Shown here: positions 36,492 through 44,360 of the stretch, piece by piece | Position numbering within the stretch: the stretch's first letter is position 1 | Layout: the number at the start of each line of letters is the position of its first letter | Assembly: GCF_039542035.1 (NCBI RefSeq) | Contig: NZ_BAABHJ010000040.1 | Coordinates: forward strand, 310,001-374,000 | DNA length: 64,000 nucleotides | Reading direction: 5' to 3' | DNA from: Actinoallomurus liliacearum | GTDB taxonomy: Bacteria; Actinomycetota; Actinomycetes; Streptosporangiales; Streptosporangiaceae | Program-made: the position numbers and the translations under genes | Notes under the pieces: generated by a model | Told to the model about the DNA's origin: nothing | What the model saw: the letters and a program-made list of their open reading frames with translations, nothing else | Databases searched by the model: none

Positions 36492-36553
36492 TATGATCTT
36501 GGTGAACGTTCAGCCTTCCTGGCTCGGGACTCGTCCGGCAGGAAGGCTTTTTT
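36492..36553 (+). ncRNA. Candidate short RNA: -10 box followed by a classic intrinsic terminator
   Basis: TATGAT at 36492-36497 is a near-ideal -10 box. From a start near 36504 the next 50 nt end in a 10-bp stem (36512-36521 with 36539-36548) and six Ts. This U-tract terminator is unusual in such GC-rich DNA. There is no gene between box and terminator, so it is either a roughly 50-nt RNA or an attenuator ahead of the aldo/keto reductase gene 160 nt downstream. The -35 region is unclear. Confidence 0.45.
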
Positions 36554-36713
36554 CATGCCTGAGGGCGCTTCGCCCAGTGCCGGTGGATCCCTCGGTCACG
36601 GCCGGCCGGGACCTGATCAGTGACTTCGGCCTGGAGCCTCGTCATTTCACCTCTTCCGCCAAGGAGACTCAGATGCGTTTCGTTGCCGTCCCGGTAAGGG
36701 GGCGTCGCTCAGC

Positions 36714-37610
36714 ATGACCGCACACGTCGGTGACGCGGCGGCCGCAGGGACCTGGAGGCTCGGTGACCTGACGGTCAATCGCATCGGCCTCGGCGCGATG
36801 CGCCTCACGGGTGATGCCGCCTTCGATCTCGGTGCGCCGCGTGACCGCGCGCGTTCGATCAGCGTGCTCCGGCGCGCGGTCGAACTGGGCGTGAATCACA
36901 TCGACACGGCCGCGTTCTACTTCTCGTCGCTCCGGTCGGCCAACGAACTGATCAACACGGCGCTGCGCCCGTACCCGGATGAGCTGGTCATCGCCACCAA
37001 GGTCTGGCCGGGCCGGGATTCCTCCGGTGAGTGGTGGTGGGCCACACCGGCGCAGTTGCGCGGTCAGGTCGAGGAGAACCTGCGGCAGCTCGGTCGCGAC
37101 CATCTCGACCTGGTCAACCTGCGCATCCCCCGGCGGCCGGTCGACTCGATCGCCGAGCACTTCGCGGCGCTGGCCGCTCTCCGTGACGCCGGCCTGATCC
37201 GGCACCTGGGCGTCTCGAACGCCACCGCCGGGCACCTCGCCGAGGCCCGGTCCATCGCGCCCGTGGTCTGTGTCCAGAACGCCTACGGGGTCGGCGCGCC
37301 GCCCGAGGCCCAGGCACTCCTGCGCACCTGCGGAGAGCAGAGCGTGGCGTTCGTACCGTTCTTCACCATCGCCGGTGAGGGGCGCGAGGCCGGTGCCGGC
37401 GGTGCCGAGAGCGCGGAGGTTCTCGCCGTCGCGCGCGCCCACGGTGCGACGCCCGCGCAGGTGCGGCTGGCCTGGGCGCTGCATCAGGGGCCGCACGTAC
37501 TGGTCATTCCGGGTACCGGCGACCCGGACCATCTCGCCGAGAACGTGGCCGCGGGGTCCCTGCGGCTGTCCGACGAGGAGGTGGCGCGCCTGTCGGGTCA
37601 GCCCAGGTAG
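36714..37610 (+). CDS. Aldo/keto reductase
   Basis: A 298-aa NADPH-dependent oxidoreductase of the AKR (beta/alpha)8 family. Seen: NRIGLGAMRLTG at the start, HIDTAAFYFS with the catalytic aspartate and tyrosine, LVIATKVWPG with the catalytic lysine, RDHLDLVNLRIP, RHLGVSNATAGHL, QNAYGVG and the C-terminal PGTGDPDHLAEN cofactor segment. The substrate is unknown. Start ATG 36714 follows a GGGGGCG site. Its end overlaps the convergent hypothetical gene by 13 nt. Confidence 0.92.
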   Translation: MTAHVGDAAAAGTWRLGDLTVNRIGLGAMRLTGDAAFDLGAPRDRARSISVLRRAVELGVNHIDTAAFYFSSLRSANELINTALRPYPDELVIATKVWPGRDSSGEWWWATPAQLRGQVEENLRQLGRDHLDLVNLRIPRRPVDSIAEHFAALAALRDAGLIRHLGVSNATAGHLAEARSIAPVVCVQNAYGVGAPPEAQALLRTCGEQSVAFVPFFTIAGEGREAGAGGAESAEVLAVARAHGATPAQVRLAWALHQGPHVLVIPGTGDPDHLAENVAAGSLRLSDEEVARLSGQPR

Positions 37611-38011
37611 TACCGGGCATACCAGCGAGCCTGTGAGGCAACGGAGAAGCCCACGAAGTCACCGGCCGCCTCGCAGCTGAGCAGGTAGGCGAGCGCCGCC
37701 GAGGCGTCCTCGGAGGAGGCGGCCGCCAGGTGCTCCTTCGTCTCCGCCAGGCCGGCGCCGCAGAGCAGTTGCACATCGATGGAGCCGTGGGCGTCCCAGC
37801 TCGACTCCTCGGCCCGCCAGATGGGCAGTACGTCGCCCAGGGCGCCCGCGTTGAAGAGCTGTACACAGCTCAGCTTCAGCAACTCGGTGTCACCATCGCC
37901 CTGGCGCCGGCGTTCCATCTCCGTGCGAGTCTCCAGCAGCTCACGGATTCGTTCAAGATCTCCTGCGGATGGACGCAGGCCGTACCGCCGCAGGCTCTCA
38001 TCCTCGTCCAC
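37598..38011 (-). CDS. Hypothetical protein
   Basis: A 137-aa acidic soluble protein starting MDEDESLRRYGLRPSAGDLERIRELLETRTEMERRRQGDGDTELLKLSCVQLFNAG and ending RWYARYYLG. Segments such as LPIWRAEESSWDAHGSIDVQLLCGAGL and AALAYLLSCEAAGDFVGFS look like a helical repeat protein that may sense or count; related proteins are common in streptomycetes without a known role. It overlaps the aldo/keto reductase gene at the 3' ends. GTG 38011 has no clear ribosome site. Confidence 0.7.
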   Translation of the reverse strand: MDEDESLRRYGLRPSAGDLERIRELLETRTEMERRRQGDGDTELLKLSCVQLFNAGALGDVLPIWRAEESSWDAHGSIDVQLLCGAGLAETKEHLAAASSEDASAALAYLLSCEAAGDFVGFSVASQARWYARYYLG

Positions 38012-38183
38012 AGCGGCATTCTCACATGGGCGGCGAGGCGGCCCGTCCGCGGCGGATGGTCACGCGGTTCACTGGAATTGGCCGACTGTTTTCATTTCCT
38101 TCACACCGCTCACCGTAGCCATGGCGATCCGGTAAAGCGACACGTGTCGAGTCGCACGATAAACCCTTGGGCCGAACCGTGTT

Positions 38184-38221
38184 CTGGCGGCCGCCCTCCC
38201 GTACGGGGAGGCGGCCGCCAG
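38184..38221. terminator. Hairpin terminator after the small hydrophobic protein
   Basis: GC-rich imperfect inverted repeat, about 16 bp with one bulge, around GTAC; just downstream (minus strand) of the 38245-38418 gene. Confidence 0.6.
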
Positions 38222-38244
38222 AGATCACGAGAGCGACGGCACGT

Positions 38245-38418
38245 TCACCATCGGTACCAGCGACGACGCGGGCCGCCGGAGGTCGCCGAGCCGCGGAAGA
38301 CGAAGCCCAGCAGCCACAGCACCAGCACGACGAGCGCGATCCACCACAGAACGTGGACGGCGAATCCGGCGCCGCCGAGGATAAGAGCAAGGATGAGAAC
38401 CGCGATCAAGAGGGGCAC
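38245..38418 (-). CDS. Small hydrophobic membrane protein
   Basis: A 57-aa protein with two membrane helices (LLIAVLILALILGGAGFAV and WWIALVVLVLWLLGFVF) and a short RGSATSGGPRRRWYRW tail. Such proteins, ending in RWYRW, are frequent in actinomycetes and are often stress-induced in relatives; function unknown. GTG 38418 has AAGGAG with a 6-nt spacer, a strong site that supports translation. It is absent from automatic calls of long frames because of its size. A hairpin follows its stop. Confidence 0.75.
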   Translation of the reverse strand: MPLLIAVLILALILGGAGFAVHVLWWIALVVLVLWLLGFVFRGSATSGGPRRRWYRW

Positions 38419-38618
38419 TTTTTTCTCCTTTCAGGCCTGGCGTCCTCTTCATGACCGACAGGAAAGCGGTTAAACATCCGCCGTGACGGCTCGCACGGCA
38501 AGCACCGGGAAATAACGAATTGTAGATACGTGAACTCGCGCCGTGAACAGATGCCGGTGAGCCGTCGCGGGCCGACCCGCACCGGCGGACGCGCCGCGGC
38601 ACGCCGGTGCGGAGAGCG

Positions 38619-39146
38619 TCAGAAGGAGAAGCCGCCCGGCCGCCCGTTGCGGTCGGCGATGAGCCCGGCCAGCGTCGCGACGGCGATCTCCGCGGGCGTA
38701 CGGGAGCCGATGTTCAGGCCGACCGGCCGATGCACCCGGGCGATCTCCTCGGCCGGTACGCCCAGCTCCGTCAGGAGCCGTACGTGTGGGCCGGGGTGGC
38801 GTGGATTGCCGAGCACGCCGATCCACCGGACGTCACGGGTCAGCAGGTCGCGCAGGACGACGCCGAGGTCGGAGCGGTGGTGGTCGGTGACGACGACGTC
38901 CGCCGTACCGTCCAGGTCGGCGGGCGGGGCGGTCACCACGGCGGCGGAGTCGTGCGCCGCGGTGGCCGCGCGCTCGGCGTCCGGCTCGAGCAGGAGACAT
39001 CGGTAACCGAGCTCGCCGCCGAATCGCAGCAGGTGGTCGGCCACCGGCGAGGCGAACACCGCGACGAGCGTACGGTCGCCCACGTCGCCGGGGGTCTCGC
39101 CGTGCGCGACGGCGCATGCCGGGTCGTGCTCGTGTCCCTCGGCCAT
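38619..39146 (-). CDS. XdhC-like protein (C-terminal Rossmann domain only)
   Basis: A 175-aa protein matching the XdhC/CoxI C-terminal domain, which in the family binds molybdenum cofactor for insertion into xanthine dehydrogenase-like enzymes. Seen: TLVAVFASPVADHLLRFGGELGYRCLLLEPD, DVVVTDHHRSDLGVVLRDLLTRDVRWIGVLGNPRHPGPHVRLLTELGV and VGLNIGSRTPAEIAVATLAGLIADRNGR, the last being the hallmark IG-x-x-TP-x-EIA-x-SI-like end. The N-terminal XdhC domain is missing and no molybdo-enzyme gene is nearby, so the role is uncertain. It diverges from the quinone oxidoreductase gene. Confidence 0.85.
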   Translation of the reverse strand: MAEGHEHDPACAVAHGETPGDVGDRTLVAVFASPVADHLLRFGGELGYRCLLLEPDAERAATAAHDSAAVVTAPPADLDGTADVVVTDHHRSDLGVVLRDLLTRDVRWIGVLGNPRHPGPHVRLLTELGVPAEEIARVHRPVGLNIGSRTPAEIAVATLAGLIADRNGRPGGFSF

Positions 39147-39241
39147 GCCGCCAGTCTCGCACGGGATTCGGCGAGATTGACCTGAAGCATGGTTGAGGTT
39201 GCAGGGTGGAGCACCAGACGTGATCGAGCGAGGGAGAGTCC

Positions 39242-40222
39242 GTGCACGCCATCCGACAGCATGAGTTCGGCCCGCCGGAGAACCTGCGATACGAGGAGGT
39301 CCCGGACCCGCGACCCGGTGCGGGACAGGTGGGCATCGCCGTACGGGCGTGCGGGGTGCACCTGGTCGACACGATGCTGCGCAGGGGGACGTACGAGGGG
39401 CCGTTCGCGCTGCCGGACCTGCCGATGACCCCCGGTCGTGAGGTGGCCGGGGTGGTCAACGAACTCGGCGACGGCGTCGACGAGAGCCGGCTCGGCCGGC
39501 GCGTGGTGGTCCATCTCGGCATGGCGAGCGGCGGCTACGCGGAACGCGCCGTCGCCAACGTGACGGACCTGCACCCGCTCCCCGACGACCTGGACTACGC
39601 CGCCGCCGTGGCGATGGTCGGGACCGGCCGCATGACCATCGGCATCCTCGACGTCGCGCAGCCGACGGCGGAGGACGTGGTGCTCGTGACGGCGGCCGCG
39701 GGCGGGATCGGCACGATGCTCGTGCAGGCGACGCGGAACCTCGGCGCCACGGTCGTCGGTCTGGCCGGCGGTGCCGCGAAGGCCGCCCGCGTACGTGAGT
39801 CCGGGGCCACGGTCGCGGTCGACTACACGGCGCCGGACTGGACGGACCGGGTACGGGACGCGCTGGAGGGCCGTGGGATCACCCTGGTGCTGGACGGCGT
39901 CGGCGGACCGGACGGACAGGCCGCCTTCGACCTGCTCGCCCCCGGGGGCCGGCTGGTCGTCTTCGGCTGGTCCGGCGGTGAACCGATCCGGTTCGACTCC
40001 GCGGATCTGTTCAAGCGCAGCCTGTCGGCGTCCGTCGCCCTCGGCCCCGGGATCCTCCGTCGGCCGGGCGGTCTGCGCGGTCTCCAGGAGAGGGCGCTCG
40101 CCGAGGCGGCGGCGGGCCGCCTCGTCCCGGCCGTGCAGACGTTCGCGTTGAAGGACGCCGCGGCGGCGCATGCCGCGTTGGAGACACGCGCCACCGTCGG
40201 CAAGGTGGTCCTGGTGCCGTGA
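39242..40222 (+). CDS. Zinc-type alcohol dehydrogenase / quinone oxidoreductase-like protein
   Basis: A 326-aa MDR-superfamily oxidoreductase. The N-terminal GroES-like domain starts MHAIRQHEFGPPENLRYEEVPDPRPGAGQV and includes TPGREVAGVVNELGDGV; the Rossmann part carries the NADPH motif TAAAGGIGTMLVQATRNLGATVVG and DGVGGPDGQAAFDLLAPGGRLVVFGWS. Catalytic zinc cysteines are not seen, which fits the quinone oxidoreductase branch. GAGGGAGAG lies before GTG 39242. Substrate unknown. Confidence 0.92.
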   Translation: MHAIRQHEFGPPENLRYEEVPDPRPGAGQVGIAVRACGVHLVDTMLRRGTYEGPFALPDLPMTPGREVAGVVNELGDGVDESRLGRRVVVHLGMASGGYAERAVANVTDLHPLPDDLDYAAAVAMVGTGRMTIGILDVAQPTAEDVVLVTAAAGGIGTMLVQATRNLGATVVGLAGGAAKAARVRESGATVAVDYTAPDWTDRVRDALEGRGITLVLDGVGGPDGQAAFDLLAPGGRLVVFGWSGGEPIRFDSADLFKRSLSASVALGPGILRRPGGLRGLQERALAEAAAGRLVPAVQTFALKDAAAAHAALETRATVGKVVLVP

Positions 40223-40253
40223 CGGCCCGGAGGTCAGGCGGGGGCCGCGGTGT

Positions 40254-40883
40254 TCAGCACTTCTTGAGCACCGCGCTGATGGCCTTCTTCTCGGCGGAGT
40301 CGACGGACAGGCCCCAGACGTACTTCACGCTGACGTAGGCGCGGATGTAGGTGCAGCGGAAGGCGCGGCGCGGCGGCAGCCAACGCGCGGGGTCCTTGCC
40401 GCCCTTCTGCTGGTTGACGGGGTCGTCGGCGGTCCACAGCTCGGGGTGCTTCAGGTCGTTGGCGAAGGCGCGGCGCTTGGCGGTGCTCCAGGACCTCGCG
40501 CCGGAACGCCAGGCCTCCGCCAGTGCCACGAGGTGCTCGATGTCGACCTTGTGGGGGTTGGTGAGGTACTTCCCGTCGTACGGGCTGTACCAGCGGCCCT
40601 TCACCGGGTAGCAGTCGGACCCGACGCGGACATGCGCGCCGTCGCGCTTCAGGACGACCTCGCGGGTGTTGCAGCCGTGGCCCTGGTCGCTCCACTGGGG
40701 GAACTTCGCGCGGCTGTACCTGGAGAGCGTGCCCTCGCGGCGTACTTTCAGCCTGGCCAGTTCCTTCTTCGCCGTCGCCGTGGTGGGCGGCGATGGCGGT
40801 GCGGCGGAGGCGGGGGTCGCGAGGGCGACGGACAGAAGGGGGAGGGCGGGCAGGAGGGCGGTGACGGCGATCGCGCGTCTCAC
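40254..40883 (-). CDS. Secreted HNH endonuclease family protein (DUF1524-type)
   Basis: A 209-aa exported protein: signal peptide VRRAIAVTALLPALPLLSVALATPASA (cut after about residue 27), then a nuclease-like domain with DIEHLVALAEAWRSGARSW (the D-x-E-H core of the fold), NDLKHPELWTADDPVNQQKGGKDPARWLPP and a C-terminal RCTYIRAYVSVKYVWGLSV. Cysteines in GHGCNTREV, GSDCYPV and the final KKC suggest disulfides. GAGGAG is 7 nt before GTG 40883. It probably degrades extracellular nucleic acid; the activity is inferred from the family. Confidence 0.85.
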   Translation of the reverse strand: MRRAIAVTALLPALPLLSVALATPASAAPPSPPTTATAKKELARLKVRREGTLSRYSRAKFPQWSDQGHGCNTREVVLKRDGAHVRVGSDCYPVKGRWYSPYDGKYLTNPHKVDIEHLVALAEAWRSGARSWSTAKRRAFANDLKHPELWTADDPVNQQKGGKDPARWLPPRRAFRCTYIRAYVSVKYVWGLSVDSAEKKAISAVLKKC

Positions 40884-41165
40884 GGGCAATCTCCTCTCGG
40901 GGGGCTTCCCACGCGCGAGAGTCGCTCCCCCGAGCCACGCCGGAGCGATCACAGAGTGAACCGAATATGGCGTTATGTGAGTCAAGTGGTAACTAGCGCC
41001 ATTTACTGTGCTTTGCGGGTGCTGTCACCCATCAGTGAGGGTCCGGAGGGGCGATGATCCACTCGCCGAGCCAGCGGCGGCGGGCCGGGGCTGGAGTGCT
41101 CGATCGCGCGGATCGGTGAAGGGGCGACCGCTCCGGCGCACCGCTGCGGCCTGGCCATCCCCGAG

Positions 41166-41249
41166 TTGTCCACAGGGTGTGTGGATAAGTGGGCGCGTCC
41201 GTGGCGACGAAGTCGGGCTGCGGACCGCCGAAACGGTCGGTTATCCACA
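41166..41249. promoter_or_regulatory. Cluster of three perfect DnaA boxes
   Basis: TTGTCCACA at 41166-41174 (+), TTATCCACA at 41180-41188 (-) and TTATCCACA at 41241-41249 (+), with a one-mismatch GTGTCCACA at 41471-41479. The surrounding 40884-41728 stretch (845 bp) has no convincing gene. The boxes match the strict consensus better than most boxes in oriC. Confidence 0.75.
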
Positions 41250-41728
41250 GGCGGTGGAGAACATCCTCAGGTCGACAGGGTGATCCGGGCCGTCGGCGAT
41301 CCGGACACCGTACGCGGGACCGGTCCGAGGCCGTACGCCGGAGTCGAAAGCACAGGTCAGCGCGGATCTCTGTCTGATCGGAACGGGAGACCGTGAGGGG
41401 CCCCGCGGATCCGCGCCGTACGTCCCGCGCCGGGCGCCGTCCTTCACTGCCGTGCCGTCCCGGCGCGGCCGTGTCCACATGATGTCCACCGGGTGGTCCG
41501 GCTGCGGCTCACTCTCTGATCATCGAGCGAACGAGACGTCGATGCCTTCGCAGCAGGTGCGCCTCAACCGGGTATACGGGGATTGTGAGGCAATTGACCG
41601 CCTCGACGCTGAAGAACCATGGAATCCAGATGTTCCGCGACCCACAGGGGGAAGGCGCACGGGCGTGCCGGGGTGGTTGCTAGGCTGCGGTAACGCAGTG
41701 CTAGTCGAGGTTTGAAGGGGTTCCCATC

Positions 41729-41848
41729 GTGAAGAAGCTCATCGTTCTCGCGCTGGTCGCCCTCGGTGGTTTCGCGGTTTGGCGCCGGCTTCAGCAGGAC
41801 CGGGCCGAGCTGGACCTGTGGACCGAGGCGACGTCGTCCGACAGCTGA
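41729..41848 (+). CDS. DLW-39 family protein
   Basis: A 39-aa protein beginning VKKLIVLALVALGGFAVWRR, i.e. one membrane helix, then LQQDRAELDLWTEATSSDS. The DLW motif and the exact 39-residue length identify this small actinobacterial family, which typically lies in the gyrA-tRNA region. No function is known. GTG 41729 has a weak GAAGGGG site. Its usual position near tRNA-Ile is here 9.3 kb away because of the accessory genes inserted in between. Confidence 0.88.
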   Translation: MKKLIVLALVALGGFAVWRRLQQDRAELDLWTEATSSDS

Positions 41849-41885
41849 GAGATGTCTTGACCGTGCCGGCGAGGGCATACGGGGG

Positions 41886-42623
41886 GTGGGCGTGGACGAC
41901 GATTCGCGGATCACGCTCGCCTGTCTTGACCTCGCCGGTACGACCGTCGCCGACGACGGAATGGCCGAGCGCGCCTTCACCGATGCCCTGGTAACCCAGG
42001 GCATCGTCGCCGGCACCGACTCCTACCGCCGTGCCATGGCCCGGGTGCACGCCGCCCGCGGCAGGTCCAAAATCGACATCCTCCGCGACGTCTTCGCGGA
42101 CGAGGACCGTGCCCAGGCCGCCAACCACGCGTTCGAGCAGGCGTACGACTCCATCATCGACCGGGTCGGCCTCTCCCCGATCCCCGGCGCGGAGGCGGCG
42201 ATCGACGCACTCGCCGCGTCCGGAGTCCGCATCTGCCTGATGACCGGCTTCGGCAGCCGGACACTGGGCCACATCATCGACACCCTCGGCTGGTGGAAAC
42301 GCGCCGACCTACTCCTGTGCCCCGCCGACGCGGGCGGCCGCGGCCGCCCGTACCCCGACATGATCCTCAAGGCGGCGCTCCACGTGCAGGTCGACGACGT
42401 CCGCCACATCGCCGTGTGCGGTGACACCGAGAGCGACATGCGCAGCGGCCGGCGTTCGGGCGCCTCCATCGTCGCGGGCACCCTCACCGGCGCCCACGAC
42501 CGCGCCCGCCTGGACGCCGCCGGCGCGACCCACATCCTCAGCAGCATCACCGAACTTCCCGAGGTTGTCGAAGCCGTAGGACGCCCCGTCACCACGCCGT
42601 ACGGCGATCAGGTGGCACCATGA
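41886..42623 (+). CDS. HAD-superfamily phosphonatase-like hydrolase
   Basis: A 245-aa HAD hydrolase resembling phosphonoacetaldehyde hydrolase. Motif I is LACLDLAGTTVADD, where the family normally has DMAGT and the first aspartate is the nucleophile; motif II is LMTGFGSRT; motif III/IV are GRPYPDMILKAAL and VCGDTESDMRSGRRSGAS. The cap has PGAEAAIDALAASGVRICL. True phosphonatase needs a cap lysine for the Schiff base, which I cannot confirm, so a general phosphatase is possible. GTG 41886 or 41892 is the start. It ends 46 nt before tRNA-Ala. Confidence 0.85.
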   Translation: MGVDDDSRITLACLDLAGTTVADDGMAERAFTDALVTQGIVAGTDSYRRAMARVHAARGRSKIDILRDVFADEDRAQAANHAFEQAYDSIIDRVGLSPIPGAEAAIDALAASGVRICLMTGFGSRTLGHIIDTLGWWKRADLLLCPADAGGRGRPYPDMILKAALHVQVDDVRHIAVCGDTESDMRSGRRSGASIVAGTLTGAHDRARLDAAGATHILSSITELPEVVEAVGRPVTTPYGDQVAP

Positions 42624-42669
42624 CGAGCGGGCAGTCCCCATCCCCCGGTAGGCTGTAGGGCGATCTCCA

Positions 42670-42742
42670 GGGGCCATAGCTCAGTTGGCAGAGCGCCTGC
42701 TTTGCAAGCAGGAAGTCCGGGGTTCGAATCCCCGTGGCTCCA
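42670..42742 (+). tRNA. alaT: tRNA-Ala(TGC)
   Basis: A 73-nt cloverleaf: acceptor GGGGCCA/TGGCTCC, D arm AGCTCAG, anticodon TGC at 42703-42705, T arm CGGGG-TTCGAAT-CCCCG, discriminator A, with an encoded CCA at 42743-42745. Its 3' part is the attachment site of the AICE. Confidence 0.97.
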
Positions 42743-42769
42743 CCAGCCAAAACGCCCCCGCCCTGATCA
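42701..42769 (+). repeat. attL, 69-bp direct repeat in tRNA-Ala
   Basis: Identical to 53533-53601. It starts in the anticodon loop and runs 24 nt past the encoded CCA. Confidence 0.95.
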
Positions 42770-42783
42770 GGGGACGGGGGCGT
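42752..42783. terminator. Hairpin after tRNA-Ala, at the attL side
   Basis: ACGCCCCCGCCC, a loop, and GGGACGGGGGCGT with one bulged A. The matching attR hairpin (53584-53614) is perfect, suggesting that the latter is the original chromosomal terminator. Confidence 0.7.
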
Positions 42784-42804
42784 CGGGCCATTAGCGGGCC
42801 ATTA
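42784..42804. promoter_or_regulatory. Putative integrase arm-type site, left
   Basis: 21 nt made of two direct CGGGCCATTA units, identical to 53427-53447 near attR. It overlaps the stop codon of the integrase gene. Confidence 0.6.
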
Positions 42805-44142
42805 GGCCACCGGGACGAGCAGACCACCGGCCGGGCCATCGTCGTCACCCTCCGGCAGCTCCGCCTTGATCCGTGCGTCGAGCGCTTCGGCGATCCGATC
42901 GTCAGCGTGCCGAGTCGCGTGCTGGTAGATCAGCGCCGCACGGTCACTGTCCTGCCCCATCCGAGCCTTGAGGTCCGCCAGGCTCGCACCACTCTGCGCG
43001 GCAAGGGTGTTGCCCGTATGGCGCAGGTCATGGAAATGGACACCGGACAGGCCCATCTCGTCGAGCGCCCGGTACCAGTTCGCGGCACGGCGGAAACTGC
43101 TCCCGCGCAGGAACGCGCCCTTGGCCCCGAGGAACACGAAGGCATCCGAGGCGTCGTCGACGTAGGCATCCAGATGCTCGGCCAGCGCCGGAACGATCAC
43201 AGCCGGAAAGCTCACGACCCGCTTACCCGCGCGGGACTTGGGCGGCCCCAGGATCATCTGCCCGCCGTCCAGCTCGATGAGCTGTTCCCGGACGCGAACG
43301 GTTCGCGCGGCAAGGTCGAGGTCCGATCGCCGCAGCGCGGTCACCTCGCCCCAGCGGAGGCTAGCGAAGGTGGCGAGGAGGACCAGCGCGCGGAATCGCC
43401 GGTCATGCTTGATGACCACCTGGCCCTCAGCCGCCAGGAGCCACAGCGCCCGCTCGGCCGCCGCCCGGCTGGAGTAGACCACGGGCGAGGTACATGCCTC
43501 TCCGTCCGGCTCGCGATAGCGGAGCTGGAAGCCGCCGGTCTTGAGTTTGCGCACGTTGCCGACCGGTTGACGGCCGAGCAGTTCGGCCAGCTCGAAGACC
43601 TCGACAGGACTCAACACCGGCCGCTCGGCCGTCTGCTCGTTGTCCGCCCCCCGAATCCGGCACGGGTTCCGGGGGAGCATCTTGTCCTCATCCACCGCCG
43701 TGGTCAGGATCGACCGCAGCAGCCGGTATGACTTGGCCGTCGTCGAGATCGACACACCGGCGCTCAACAGGTTCGCCCGCCAGGTGCGGACCATCTGAGG
43801 CGTGATCTTTCGGACCTCGACCTTGCCGAGGCTAGGAATGATGTGGCGCTCCAGGAGCCACGTGTACAGCTCGACCGTCTTGGGCCGTAGGTTCGGCCGC
43901 TCTCTGATCCACGTCGCGCCGTAGTCGCCGAGACGAACCCTCCCACGCTCAGGATCAGTCCATTCCCCCGTGATCATCTGAGCTTCGATCAGGGCAAGAG
44001 CCCGTTCCGCGTCGCCCTTCCTGGCGTAGGTCGTCTCCCCGGTGCGCAGACGCCCGTCAGGCCCCGGATAGCGGATCTGATAGCGGCCGGACTCTCGCAT
44101 GCGGACGTTGCCGAAACGGCGGTGACCGCCCTTGTTCGCCAT
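42802..44142 (-). CDS. int: Tyrosine recombinase (AICE integrase)
   Basis: A 446-aa site-specific integrase. An N-terminal AP2-like arm-binding domain (FGNVRMRESGRYQIRYPGPDG... AERALALIEAQM, residues 10-55) precedes a SAM-like core-binding domain (65-170). The catalytic domain keeps R in FASLRWGEV, the H-x-x-R of HFHDLRHT and the tyrosine in ALIYQHATR. Between the two lies a second AP2-like unit (VGNVRKLKTGGFQLRYREPDG... AERALWLLAAEGQ, about residues 195-240), so the arm domain is duplicated within the protein. It overlaps xis by one base, and its stop lies in the arm-type site next to attL. Confidence 0.95.
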   Translation of the reverse strand: MANKGGHRRFGNVRMRESGRYQIRYPGPDGRLRTGETTYARKGDAERALALIEAQMITGEWTDPERGRVRLGDYGATWIRERPNLRPKTVELYTWLLERHIIPSLGKVEVRKITPQMVRTWRANLLSAGVSISTTAKSYRLLRSILTTAVDEDKMLPRNPCRIRGADNEQTAERPVLSPVEVFELAELLGRQPVGNVRKLKTGGFQLRYREPDGEACTSPVVYSSRAAAERALWLLAAEGQVVIKHDRRFRALVLLATFASLRWGEVTALRRSDLDLAARTVRVREQLIELDGGQMILGPPKSRAGKRVVSFPAVIVPALAEHLDAYVDDASDAFVFLGAKGAFLRGSSFRRAANWYRALDEMGLSGVHFHDLRHTGNTLAAQSGASLADLKARMGQDSDRAALIYQHATRHADDRIAEALDARIKAELPEGDDDGPAGGLLVPVA

Positions 44143-44360
44143 CAGGCAGCCCTCCGCACGTTCGATACGGACATCGGTTCGACGAGCCCGGCGGCGATGA
44201 ACTCCCGCAGCGCCGATTCGGGGATGCGGACGAACCGGCCGACCTTGACGAAGCGGATGCGTCGTTCGGCGATCAACCGGCGGGGGAAGCGTTCAGACGT
44301 CTTGAGTAGTTCGGCGGCCTCGGCCACCGTCAGGAGCGGGTCATCAGCGAGGTTGGTCAC
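44142..44360 (-). CDS. xis: Excisionase / helix-turn-helix protein
   Basis: A 72-aa MerR-like winged HTH (HTH_17) protein: LLTVAEAAELLKTSERFPRRLIAERRIRFVKVGRFVRIPESALREFIAAG. This is the standard AICE excisionase, which bends att DNA to drive excision by Int. It starts inside the end of rep (4-base overlap) and its stop overlaps the int start, so rep-xis-int are translated as a unit, as in pSAM2. Confidence 0.92.
   Translation of the reverse strand: MTNLADDPLLTVAEAAELLKTSERFPRRLIAERRIRFVKVGRFVRIPESALREFIAAGLVEPMSVSNVRRAA

Noticed and set aside
41003..41478. Small genes around the DnaA-box cluster
   Set aside because: Competing frames on both strands, none with a ribosome site or protein-like pattern; the DnaA boxes fall within them.
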